Positions 27,655 through 39,600 of a stretch of DNA of 64,000 nucleotides are shown one piece after another. Position 1 is the stretch's first letter. Each line of letters starts with the position of its first letter. The translations under genes and the position numbers were made by a program. This DNA is from Nissolia schottii. Lineage: Eukaryota; Streptophyta; Magnoliopsida; Fabales; Fabaceae. The notes under the pieces were generated by a model. The model was not told the origin of the DNA and did no database searches. It saw only the letters and a list, made by a program, of their open reading frames with translations. The stretch spans positions 6,511-70,510 of the forward strand of contig QANU01111830.1 of the NCBI GenBank assembly GCA_003254905.1, read 5' to 3'.

Positions 27655-29270
27655 TGTCATGACCGGTGCATGAGAGATATGATCACTTATGTAAGTCTCT
27701 TATTGTAATTTCCATGAAAATGTGGTTATTTAATAAAATAATATAAAATCTTTTCATAAATAAATTCATAATCCACATTTCGGCACATAAACTTCTTACA
27801 AATTTTAAAGGTAAAACTAAAACAAAATATATGCATAACAATACATGAAAATAGCATCTTTCTGCTTGTGTAACTTTGGAGCACTCTAGACATAAATAAA
27901 ATAGTAAGTAGCTCCACCACAAAATGGAGTTCACCGCTGACGCTGAACTAGACTGTGGATTCTTACTCTGGATTAACAACACTATCTGAAAAATAATGAG
28001 ATGATGGGTGATTCATCAAATTCAATGAATGACAGAATTACACGGCTCACGTGGGACATGAACAAGCATGAAACTCACAGTGTAACAAATGCTAATAATG
28101 ATAATGATATTGACCATGATAATAATAATAATAATAATATTTTCAAATTTCTGAATATCTGGGGAGATATTTATCTGAGATTTTTGTTCGAGCCTCATGG
28201 CATGCTTAAAATTTAACTGTCCAAGCCTCACGGTATGCTATCTGCCCAAGCCTCACAATGTGTTATTTGTCCAAGCCTCATAGTATGGTATTTGCTTGGG
28301 CGTCAAGATATGCCTACAAGGTACTGGGGTTGACATAGGTTGTTGCCGACGTATAGTATTAATCTAGATACTCCCAATCAAAACTTATCCATTTATTTAT
28401 TTTCATGATAATAATCTTTAAAAATCATAATACACATTATGCAACACATGCAATGCCTTACTATCAAATGGTCTCCTGTGTAAATAAATAAGGTTTAATG
28501 AGTTCATAAATATTTTTCATGAAATATTTCTAAATCTGATTTTCCTTGGACATTTTAAAATATTTTCTGATAATATTCTCACAAAGGTATATCATAAACT
28601 TGCTCGTAATAAAATATTATTCATGAAAATAATTATTAATGGCCTTTAAAATAGGCCATGAGAAGCTGTCACTCACCTGGAGTTGCCAAACTCTCACGTC
28701 GTTAACCAGTACCTCCTTTGGAATATTGCTCTTCATTCTCGATTCAAAAGTCTCACAAGTATTATACCTCAGAATTATTTTCCTCTCGTTCCTCACTCAC
28801 ACAGATACAAGGAAAGGGAATTTTCTACTTCTTGTACTGATGACAAATTACATTAAAGGCTCAGTCTTTTATAGAAGAAATTGGGCAAGGAGCATGCCTA
28901 ACACGTTTCTTCATTTTCCTTCCAACATTTATTATTGATTGCTTTAATAACCAATCATGCTCATTCACATTTAAATTTTCTTTGCAACTTTGTCTCATCA
29001 TGTATTTCGCCTCCAGTTGCATTGACGAGTTGTAGGTATTAGTCAAGCAAACAATTATAACTTGACATGTTTGGTTAAAAATAAGCCACAAAATCTCTAC
29101 TCGCATTTATAAGGTAAAAACAAATAATAATGAGTAACGTAACATAACTAAACAGTATGTAAAAGGTAATAAAAAAGGATGAAGTATGTAAAATCAACTT
29201 TCTAAATCTCTCTCTCACACGCGCGCGCGCACACACACAATTATTCTAGGAACTTAAAAGGGCTAATAAA
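27655..29270 (-). repeat. 3' LTR of the gypsy element (left copy)
   Basis: It matches 33,684-35,100 through long blocks (GCATGAGAGATATGATC, ACAACACTAT, CAACACATGCAATGCCTTAC). Compared with the right copy it lacks about 14 bases after TGTCA. The inner boundary near 29,270 is approximate, beside a CA/CG-rich microsatellite. Confidence 0.75.
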
Positions 29271-29599
29271 ATGAGGGGTGAGCTTCCCTCACTTACCAAA
29301 CCTTACCACTCCCCTCATAGATGACACCCAAAGGAAAACATGGTTGCGTACTTCAAACTTGAGGTCACGCCTACGATTGCTGGCAAAGGACTTCTGTCTA
29401 GACTGCGCTGCTCACAGCCGCTCTCTAATCAACTGAACCTGCTCAAGACATTCCTGAACCATATTAGGCCCAATGGCCTCAACCTCACCAAGTTAAAATC
29501 ATCATATGGGTGACCTATAACGCCTCCCATACAAGGCCTCAAATGGTGCCACTTGGATGTTGCACTGGTAATCTAGGACATATGCCCTCAACATGTCCT

Positions 29600-30490
29600 C
29601 CAACGTCTAAATTGCCCTCTCCGATTGGCCATCCATTTGAGGATGGAAGGTGATACTCATATCCAACTGTGTACCCATGGCTTCATGGAAGAATTTGCAA
29701 AATTGGGTTATAAATTGTGATCCTTTGTTTGAGATGATAGAGATCGGAATACCGTGGAGTTGCACTATTTCTTTGACATACAACTGGTTATATTTAATCA
29801 TTGTGTAGGTCGTCTTCACCAGTAAGAAGTGTGCTAACTTTGTCATCCATTACCCAAATCGAGTCATAGCCATTGAGGGTTTAGGGTAACCTGACTATGA
29901 AATCCATGGTTATCTGCTTTTACTTCCACTTTGGTATTAGAATCTCCTAAAATTTTCTAGCTAGTCAAAGGCGTTCAGACTTAACTTGATGACATACAAG
30001 ACAACAAAATACGAAATCTCCAACGTCATGCTTCATGCCTTGCCACCAATACAAATGCTTCAAGTCTTGGTACATTTTTGTTGAGCCTGGGTGTACAAAA
30101 TAAGAAGAATTGTGTCACTCCTCAAAAATGAGCTTCCTCAAATCACCCACACTGGGCACACCAATCGTTTGTCCATCTACAATACTCTATTCGAGTCCAT
30201 AGAGAACTCGAATTTCGTACCATAAGTCACATTCTCCATGATCTTCACCAACTTCGAATCTTCCTTTTATCATTCTTTGATCTGTTGCATTAGGGATGAT
30301 TGGGCCCAAATGTGAGCCAATAACCCTCTTGAGTTACTTACCCCAAAAACTATATTGCTTTCCTCAAGGTCATGGATTTCTCTGGCCAACCTATGCTTTA
30401 TCGGTGCAACGTGAGCCAAACTTCCCCCAAACTTCCTACTTAAAGCATCAACCACTACATTGGTTTTATCCAGATGGTACAAGATTGTGC
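29600..30490 (-). pseudogene. Gypsy RNase H tail and integrase remnants
   Basis: The frame 30,482-30,270 begins with the YHLDKTNVVVDALSRK block that closes the RNase H domain. The frame 29,846-29,607 has integrase-core sequence: LHGIPISIISNKGSQF around the second catalytic Asp (changed to Asn in SNKGSQF, where SDRG or SDKG is usual) and HPQMDGQSER. Stops separate them. Confidence 0.8.
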
Positions 30491-30989
30491 AATCGTAATC
30501 CTTCAGTAGTTATAACCACCTGTGTTGTCTTAGATTCAAATTCTTCCTATTGAAAATATAGTTAAGACTTTCATGATCAGTGTAGATGTCACATGATTTA
30601 CCGTACAAATAATGCCTCTAGACCTTTAAGACAAAGACCATCGCCGCCAATTCTAGATAATGTGTGGGATAGTTTTGCTCATGTTTCTTAAGTTGTCTCG
30701 AAGCGTATACAATAACGTTGTGCTACATCAGGACACAACCAAGGCCAACTCTTGAAGCACTGTAGTATATTGAAAAACCACCAATACCAGAGGATACTAG
30801 AATTGGTGCTAAACTCAAGCAATCCTTGAAGTTTTGAAAACTCTCTGCGCAACGGTCAGTCAACTAAAACTTCACACCTTTCTACGTCAACTTCGTCATC
30901 GGAGTGGTGATCCTAGAGAAATTCTCCACAAAGCGTCGATAGTAGCCTACTAACCCCAGAAAGCTTCTAATTTCTGATACTATCAAGGG

Positions 30990-31780
30990 TTCAGGCCATT
31001 ATTGAATTGCTTCAACCTTCTTTGGATTCACCGAAATACCATCCTTAAAAACCACGTGGCCCACAAATGGTACTTGGTCTAACCAGAACTCACACTTTGA
31101 GAGCTTGGCATACAATTGATGCTCTTTCATTGTTTGCAAAACCATTCGCAAATGTTGTTCGTGTTCCTCCCTGCTCTTTGAATGCACTAATATGTCGCCA
31201 ATGAAGACTATGACGAACTGATCCAAGAAAGGCTTGAATACCCTATTTATTAAGTCCATAAAGGCTGACCATAAAGGCTGAGGGAGCGTTGGTCAGTCCA
31301 AAGGACATCACCAGAAACTCAAAGTGTCCATAACGAGTTCAAAATGTGGTCTTGGGAATATCTTCATTCTTTTACCTTCAATTAATGGTAGCCCGATCAG
31401 AGGTCAATCTTAGAAAAACACGTGGCACCCAGAAGTTAGTCAAACAAGTCATCTATACGTGGTAATGGATAACGGTTCTTGATGATAACCTTGTTAAGCT
31501 GTTTGTAATCAATGCACATTCACATTGATCCATCTTTCTTCTTGAAAAACAGGACTGACGCACCCCACGGTGAGGTGTTTCGTCTTATGAACCCCTTGTC
31601 CTAAAGTTCTTGCAATTGGTCTTTTAGCTCCTTCAACTCAGTGAAAACCATACGATAAGGAGGAATGGATATGGGTTTCACATCGGGTTCTAAATCAATT
31701 CCAAACTCCACCTTTCTCTAGCGGTTGTCTAGGAAGGACATTAGGAAAGACATCGAGAAACTCATCCACAATTGGAATCT
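30990..31780 (-). pseudogene. Gypsy reverse transcriptase with mutated active site
   Basis: In pieces, the minus strand reads [18 protein letters not shown], then a small duplication (CCTTTATGGTCAG, about 31,255-31,285) that shifts frame. It continues as [27 protein letters not shown]. The catalytic box is normally F-I-D-D; here it is F-I-G-D, so the first catalytic aspartate is lost. It is followed by the SKCEFW...VPFVGHVV block. Confidence 0.85.
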
Positions 31781-33420
31781 AGCCTACACTCATTGCCGAT
31801 GCACCCTCTTCCCTAATTGCTGCCAGGAAGCCCTCACTGCCCTTGTCCATCAAATGCATCACATTCATAGAAGATATCAAGCTAGATAACACTAAACAAT
31901 TACTGCCCTTGAACTCTTGATCGTTTTGCCTAGAAACTTCAAATCTCACTACCTTAGCATGGCAATCGATCGTCGCATGACACGACACAAGCCAATGCAT
32001 CCCAAGGATGACATCGAAATTCGACATAATTAACAACATTAAGTCTGCCGTGGATTTCATGTTGCCAACCTTGATCAAACAAGACTTATGGATTGATTGA
32101 ACTACGAGGGATTCTCCAGCAGGTGTCCCGACCAAAAATTGACATGCAAGAAAAACGGAGGCAGTTCCTTAAATCGAACGATGAAGAATGGGGACATATA
32201 GGAATGGGTAGATCTCGGGTAAAGCAAAGCCATAGCATCAAACGAACATACATATATTAAACCTATGACAACAGTGTTTGACGCTTTGACATCCTGATCA
32301 GTCATTGCAAATAGACGGGCATTTCCCCTATTACCCCTACCACTGGATGTTCTGCCACCAAAGCCTTTGCTTCCTGGTCCTTTGCCTCCTGCACCCTTTC
32401 CAGTAGGAGCCATTGAGCCACTCTAAGAGATTGTTTGAAAAGACTAAGTAGATGCGCCGACCTTGACTGTAAGTACTTTGAAAATGTGGGCAGTCCTTCT
32501 TGAAATGATCTACAACACCACAACTGTAGCATTCCTTAGTTCCAAACCTGTAGTCACCGGAGTGGGGGAGGCCACAAGTTTGACACCAAGGCGTAGAATA
32601 TCCTAAACTTCGCTAATTGAACAGTTGGCCATTGCCTGACTAAGTTCGTGACATATGAGGGTATGTCAGAGTGGACGCGAAGAAAGTGATTCTGCTTGAT
32701 GCGGCTCATTGCTGGTTGTGTTGACCTTGGCCCTTACCTGTATTGAGTTTCCAGAAACCTTGCCTGTTGACCTTGTTTTCGGTCTCTATTACCGATGCCT
32801 TGCGTTCATTGTTATCAGGCTCAATACAGAGCGCCATGTTCATCGATTGCGCATAAGTGAGGGTGTTTGTATGAGATGACATATCATTGTAATAATCCCT
32901 GGGCAACCACGCCACACCTTAGCGGTTGTTGCCACGAGCTCAAGGGTTGCTCCAGATAGTCAAGTGAACTCTTCATCATACTCAGTGACCGTCATGCCCT
33001 AGTCAACGTCAACTTCAAAAATTATTATAGCATCTTATCGGTCCTACTTGAGGGATGAATCGCTCGTGTAGACCCTCTACGAACTCCTCGCAAGTAGGTA
33101 GAGAATCTAGTGCAAAACCTTTGATGAACTCCTAGTGCCATAACTCTGTTTGTCGTCTCAGCTGATAGCTAGCCAACTCTGCCGCTTTGACAGATGAGAT
33201 AGGAGAATATCTATTTTCTTCTTAATTTTTTTGAGGAACTCTTGTGGATCCTCCTCTGAAATCTTGTCGAAGGTGGGGGGGATTTGGACAATTGAAATGG
33301 TCGAGCACCGCATCTTTTGAAACTCGTATTTCAGGCCGCGGTTTGCTAGCCCTAACCTGTTTTGTAAGTGCATCTTCCATGTTAGCCATAACTCATTCTA
33401 AATATCTCAGTCAAGCCCTA
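31779..33420 (-). pseudogene. Gypsy gag, zinc knuckle and aspartic protease
   Basis: The gag remnant is at 33,373-32,706. A CCHC knuckle (C-X2-C-X4-H-X4-C) is readable near 32,480-32,530 in a shifted frame. Then follow a G/K-rich linker (32,413 on) and the RVP_2 protease region with NVVIGMDWL-like sequence (here DVILGMHWLVSCHATIDC, in the ORF 32,135-31,779). The fragments need several frameshifts, so no protein is made. Confidence 0.8.
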
Positions 33421-33664
33421 TTGCTTGAAGAGTCACTGTTAAGGTGACGATGAATGAACTTGGAAGTCATCTGAACCAACTAGAAGATGATAAGATTAGG
33501 ACAGGAATTAAAAAAAGACTTTGACTTTCTACTGATTCTAAAAGTGACTGACTCTTCCTAAAGGTCTCAAGTAGTGTCGCGTCCTATGGAAATAAGTGCG
33601 CTTCCATTCACATAATCGCGATGTTACTTGAGATCACTTGTTGCACATATACATATGAAAACTT

Positions 33665-33680
33665 ATGGCTCTGATACCAA
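33665..33680 (-). other. tRNA-Met primer binding site
   Basis: The minus strand reads TTGGTATCAGAGCCAT, complementary to plant initiator-Met tRNA. It begins three bases from the LTR edge at 33,684. Confidence 0.85.
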
Positions 33681-33683
33681 CTA

Positions 33684-35031
33684 TGTCACAACCCAAAAAG
33701 TCATGACCGACGCATGAGAGATATGATCCCTTATGCAAGCCTCAGCTTGTAATTTCTATGAAAACATTGTTATTTAATAAAATAATTCAATAACTTAATT
33801 AAAATCCTTTCATAAATGAATAAATGAATCCATAAGTCACATCTTGGCACATAAATCCCTTACAAATTTTAAAAACATAACTAGAAAAAATATATATGCA
33901 CAACAATACATGAAAATAGCATCTTCCTGCCTACGTGACTCTGGAGAACTATAGACATAAATAAAATAGCAAGTAGCTCTACCATAAAATGGAGCTCACA
34001 ACTGACAATTGAACTAGACTATGGAACCAACAACACTATTTGAATAATAATGATAATAATAATTATAACAATAATAATAATTTTCAAACTTCTGAATATC
34101 TGGGGAGATATCTGTCTTAGATTTCTATCCTAGCCTCATGGCATGCTTAAAACTTAACATTCCGAGCCTCACGGTGTGCTATCTGCTTGAGTCTGACGAT
34201 GTGATATCTGTCCGAGCCTCATAGTGTTAATCTCTAAAAATCATAATACACATCATGCAACACATGCAATGCCTTACTTACTATTAATTGGTCTCACGTG
34301 TAAATTAAAAGGATTTCATGAGTTCATAAATATTTTTCATGAAATATTTCTAAAACTAATCTTCCTTGGACATTCTAAAATATTTTCTAATAATATTCTC
34401 ACAAAGTTATATCATAAACTTGCTCGTAATAAAATATCGTTCATGAAAATAATTATAAATGGTCGTTAAAATAAGCCATGAGAAACTACCACTCACCTGG
34501 AGTTTCCAAAACTCCCACGTTGATAACCGATGCCTCCTGTGGAATATCACTCCTCATTGTTGATTCAAAAGTCTCACAAGTATTATACCTCACATTTGTT
34601 TTCCTCTCGTTCCTCACTCACAAACGCAAGGAAAGAAAATTTTCTACTTCTTGTACTGAGGACAATTTACATAAAAGGCTAAGTCTTTTATAAAAGAAAT
34701 TGGGCAAGGAGCATGTCAAACACGTTTTTGATTTTCTTTCTAACATTTATTATTACTTGCTATAGTAACCAATCAGGCTCATCGACATTTAAATTTTCTT
34801 TGCAACTTTGTCTCATCATGTTTTTCACCTCTAGGAGCATTGAAGAGTTGTAGGTATTCGTCAATCAAACAAATATTACTTGACATGTTTAGTTGAAAAA
34901 TAAGTCACAAAATCTCTACTTGCAATTATAAGGTGAAAACAAATAATAATAACATAATGTAAATGAGCAATATGATAAAAAAAATAATACAAAAATAATA
35001 AAACATGTCAAATCATGAACTAACTTTCTTA

Positions 35032-35076
<45 letters not shown>

Positions 35077-35145
35077 CGTACCTGTTCTACAAAAGTATTA
35101 AAAAACTTTCAACAACTAACGAACTATCGGTAAATATGTTACTTT
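33684..35145 (-). repeat. 5' LTR of the gypsy element (right copy)
   Basis: Starts TGTCACAACCC at its inner edge. It is collinear with 27,655-29,270 and includes an (AT)n run at about 35,036-35,074. It probably ends in or near the N gap. Confidence 0.75.
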
Positions 35146-35300
35146 NNNNNNNNNNNNNNNNNNNNNNNNNNNNNNNNNNNNNNNNNNNNNNNNNNNNNNN
35201 NNNNNNNNNNNNNNNNNNNNNNNNNNNNNNNNNNNNNNNNNNNNNNNNNNNNNNNNNNNNNNNNNNNNNNNNNNNNNNNNNNNNNNNNNNNNNNNNNNNN
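35146..35300. other. Assembly gap (155 N)
   Basis: Run of N bases. The two ORFs that cross it are meaningless. Confidence 1.
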
Positions 35301-36660
35301 ATATAACGTGTATGTATATAAAATTCAAATAATTTATGCACAGTTCATAAATACAATACAATGCTCATATAACTTTAATTTTTCCGTACTATTATATAGA
35401 ATAAGTCAAAGAAACCATATATGATCATAAAGTCTATAGGTAAACTAAGCCAAAAAAGAAAAACTCGTTATTTTATTAGGACAATTTATGATGTCAATAG
35501 AAAAGAATAGGAAAGACTAAAAATTTATCAGGAGACCAATTTATGACTACTATCATAAACATGCATGATAGGTAGCATATCGTAGTATCATAACATGAGT
35601 AAAATAAAATAACTTGTAACAATAATTAATAAATTTTTATGGATGAGTATTAAATAATTATAATTATAAGCATTAAATAAATAATGATTAACTTTAAAAT
35701 AATAATAACCATAATTGTACCTTGCAAAAGTCCCAAAGTATTACACATAAGAACTTATGGCGACATGTTGAGTCCCAGAGTATTACACATAGGAACTTAT
35801 GGCGACATGTGGTTGCTCATGAGAGATTTTGAAAGCCGTGAAATAAATTTGGGTACTATTCACATCGGAGGCCAACAATGAGAAAAACATAGCACAGGAA
35901 AAATTTAGGGTGTGGGTCAACCAAGAACTTAGGCCTTTTACAAGCTTTTGAGGTGGTGTTATGTGATGAACTAGACATCATTAGGCACGCTCACAATAAA
36001 ACACATCAATAACTAAGTGTATACTTGGTAATAGATCATCTCAATTAAATTTCTTATTATGTGTTATCAAGTGTGATCTCTGACTGCAAATTGACAAGGT
36101 AAGCTCTATAAATGACATAAGCAACAACAATATTAATAGAAAAAGATCACATTTAACAGCACAAAAAATCCAAACGAGAGAACATGGTTATTAAACTCAC
36201 AAGTTAATACTCATGTAAACTCTGTTTTGGTAAACTCGTACAAGTTGAAGTAAACTCGTACGAGTTGAAGTAAACTCTCGATTCTACTAGCGAGATTACG
36301 AGTTAAAATCTACCTACAAGTTTACGAGTTTATCTCAAAATGTACAAATTTTGTAACTTTGTTAGATACTTACCTAACTTTGTTTATATTCGATAATATA
36401 TGTTGAGTTTATTTAGCTAATTTCATATATTTATCATAATTGAACTATATTTTATTAAACTATAAAATAATACAAATACTAAATACCACTATATGACAGT
36501 TTATTCGTCGTCAATAACTAAAACTTCTAGATAGAGCTGTACTTAAAGAGAATCCCACATTCAAGAGAAGGAATATATAGAGTTGTTAGACGCGAAATTA
36601 TATTTAACCCAACCTCTTGAGGATTTTTATTTTACTATTTAACTGCATAAACAGAAACTG
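35301..36660. other. AT-rich spacer with short repeats, no gene
   Basis: Contains a 42-bp tandem duplication (35,729-35,812). A stretch at 36,185-36,320 is rich in TAAACTCGTAC(A/G)AGTTGAAG direct copies with inverted relatives (GAGTTTACC, ACTCGTAA), perhaps an eroded hAT-like end (CATGGTTATTAAACTC). No coding sequence recognised. Confidence 0.5.
35729..35812. repeat. 42-bp tandem duplication
   Basis: Two copies of a unit starting AGTCCCARAGTATTACACAT, differing at a few bases. Confidence 0.85.
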
Positions 36661-36667
36661 AGCTTGG

Positions 36668-39600
36668 TCATGCAGAAGTAACAACTCCAGCTGCAGTCAG
36701 CAGAGGTACCAGCTTCCCCTGATTGTGCAAGTCAGTTGTTGCTGCACAAACACAAAAATCAAGATCACAATTCAAATAATTTTTTGCATTAAAATAAGAA
36801 ACATGCCTAAATCCATTGAAAAATTTAGACAAAATCCCAAATTTGGTCTTGAAAAGAAAAACTGGAGGATGAAAGTAGCCTTTCAAGACTCGAAAGTTAA
36901 TTTGAAGTCTTTCACACCATTCAAAATGTGACACTTCGGTCACTAAATGTATAAAATTTAGACCTCTCAATTTTGCATATTAGGCGAAAATGTCCTATTT
37001 TGCATTTTCAAGGACCAAATTGACTCACATTTTACATGCTAAGAGAACTATTGGACTGTCAAGTCTTAAATACTACTTTGTCTCATGATATTTTGCTGGA
37101 CCAAATTAGGGATTTATTCAAAATCTAAATCTTACCATCACAGCCACCAATGTGGTTTCCCCCAATGAACACATATGGCACAGTTCGCTGACCAGTCCAC
37201 TCACCTAGTGCTAATTGGATCTCACTTCCATCAGCTGCATAATGTCCAGCCACTTGGGTTAAGTTGCTTATTTTCACAGACAAAATTACACACAGAAGGA
37301 AACATGTAAAAAAAAAAAAAAAACGAAAGCCATAAATCATAGTAGAAGCATTCTCTGAACAAACGTAAATCAAATTATTTTCTAGGAAAGAACTACGGAA
37401 CTAGAGTTTATCGTGGCAACTAATCCCTGATACGGCGAATATTACTAATGTTTCTATTGGAGAAAGCTAAATCCAAAGTACTTTGACAAAAAGTCAATAT
37501 AAGCCACGTTCGCCACATGCATAGTTTTAAACAAAACACACCATAACCATGTAATATCGATATGAAATTATAGGCACATATTTAACGCAATTGTTAACAG
37601 CATACAGGAGCCACGGCTGCAATCTGGACACTACAGGACATTGCAAGAAATAAACAAGGGGCCAAAATCAAATGAAAATATGATCAGCAAAATTCAAGAT
37701 CGAACTAACATGGCAGGGAACAAATCACAGAAAACAGTAATCAGTGAAACCTAAATCAGTTTGACTAGAAATTGGGGAATCATCTGACCAAAGCTGCGAA
37801 AAATACACACCTGTTGAAAACAAGAAAAATAAGAAGCTGCTGCTTGACAATTCCTGATTGCACCAGTGTTATGACCCAACTTGGCCCAAATAGCAACAGA
37901 GAACTATAAAGAAGCTAAGGGTTGAGGAGGTAAAGGGGACTCAGGCAATTGGTATAATCTTAGTTCCGTAGCTTATTTCTCTGGTTTTCTCTCATCTCCT
38001 TGCTAGCTAATGAGTCCAATTTCTTGATCATCTTGCAGGTATGGTCATGAGGTTGATGGATCGTTGGTTTACCCTTCCTACTACTATTTTTTCTTAGCGA
38101 TTGAGCTATACATTGTTTCTGCTGTCATTTACAGTCTATTGTAATTGAACTGAGATTGGGATTTATGATTCTGTGAGATGCTTCCATGTAATAGTTGATC
38201 TAGTTGCTACTTTGGTGCTATCGTTCCCCGCCATGCTGGCGGTTGCTTTCCATGGTGGTTCGGTGACCTCAAGCTCTCACATGGCTGATGATCTTGCCTT
38301 GGAAGATCTAGAGATTCTTGATAAAATGGATCAACGTCTTAAACAATCCAGGGCCTACTTGGATCGACAACACAAAAAGAACATGGCTCGCTTCGATCAA
38401 TTAGATCTACTCATTGCTAAGCTCTTAGCCTACTGTGGGAAGAACTCAAGATCGGAGGTAGCTCAATCCGTTTCAACTCTTCGATCTGCATCAATGGAGT
38501 TGGAACAAAGACGCCAACAGCTGAAATTACACAGCAAAAGAATTTTATCGATGGTAATTGCTCAGATCAACATGACGATGAAATTGGTCTCACAACAGAC
38601 TGAATTACGAAAATTGCGGAATAGACGATAGACCAGCAGACTATTGTCATCAATGGCATAGCTATGACAACAAAGGCAACTCCAAGTAGCAGCTTCTTGG
38701 TAGTCAATAATACAAGTGTCAAATTGATTGAAACCAATATTGGCTATACAACTTGGGACCTGGTACATTCAATTCCTGCATCTAATCTTGTGATTAAGAA
38801 CATAGTTGTTAGAATCGTATGGTTCACGGTTCGAACCGTACGACTCGATTCAGTTCAGGCCCTAAGCGAGTCACGATTTGCATGTGAATCATAAAACTCC
38901 GTGAATCGGTACGATTCGGAACCACCGATTTAGTACCGATTCATACGATTCCAAGAACTCTCAGTTTTGATTTTTCTTTTGTTATTTTTTGTGTTTTTTT
39001 GGGTTTTTAAAGTTTTTAACCCGAGCCAAAGCCCAAATGGCCCAAACATTTAAAATTAAAAAATATTTCTAAATTTTAAATGTTTCAAAATTTTAAAAAA
39101 AAAGGAAATTTAAGAGTTCTCTTCCCGAAGAAGCAATCCCTTCCTCTTCCTCTCCAAGTAACTCCTCCCAACGTCAGTGATAATCCCAACGTGCCTCCTT
39201 CCATCAACCTTCGGCTACCATCGACTTCGCACCATCATTGCCACGCCGCCAATGAGCAAGAACCTTCACAGGCCCTGTTTCTTGTGTGCTTGCACACACT
39301 GTTCATTCCCTCTCCTCTTCCTCTCCAAGCAATCGCTTCCTCTTCCTCTACACTGCACCTCTGTCTTCCTTGCACAGCCATCAATCCCTGTCGTTCTGCC
39401 GCCGGCCATGCCCCGCCCCGGCAAGCACGTACCTACAGAGAGTTTTCAACCTCTGCTTTGTGTGCTACATTACATGTCCCTGTTTCTGTCCTGCTCCTCT
39501 GCTGTAGTATGGTACCATCTTCTCCATCATATTTTATTACATAAACAACAACTCTCTCCTTGCTTTGTTGGAAAAATTTTCTTTGCTGCTGATTCTTTTA

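Larger units (their letters stand above)
27655..35145 (-). mobile_element. Ty3/gypsy retrotransposon, degenerate, minus strand
   Basis: Long direct repeats of about 1.5 kb (27,655 to about 29,270, and 33,684 to the N gap) flank an interior whose minus-strand order is gag, zinc knuckle, protease, RT, RNase H, integrase. This is the Ty3/gypsy order. The primer site, complement of ATGGCTCTGATACCAA (33,665-33,680), abuts the inner end of the right-hand LTR, fixing orientation. Many stops and frameshifts make it non-functional. It is probably chromovirus-like, but no chromodomain is readable. The far end is hidden by the gap at 35,146-35,300. Confidence 0.85.
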
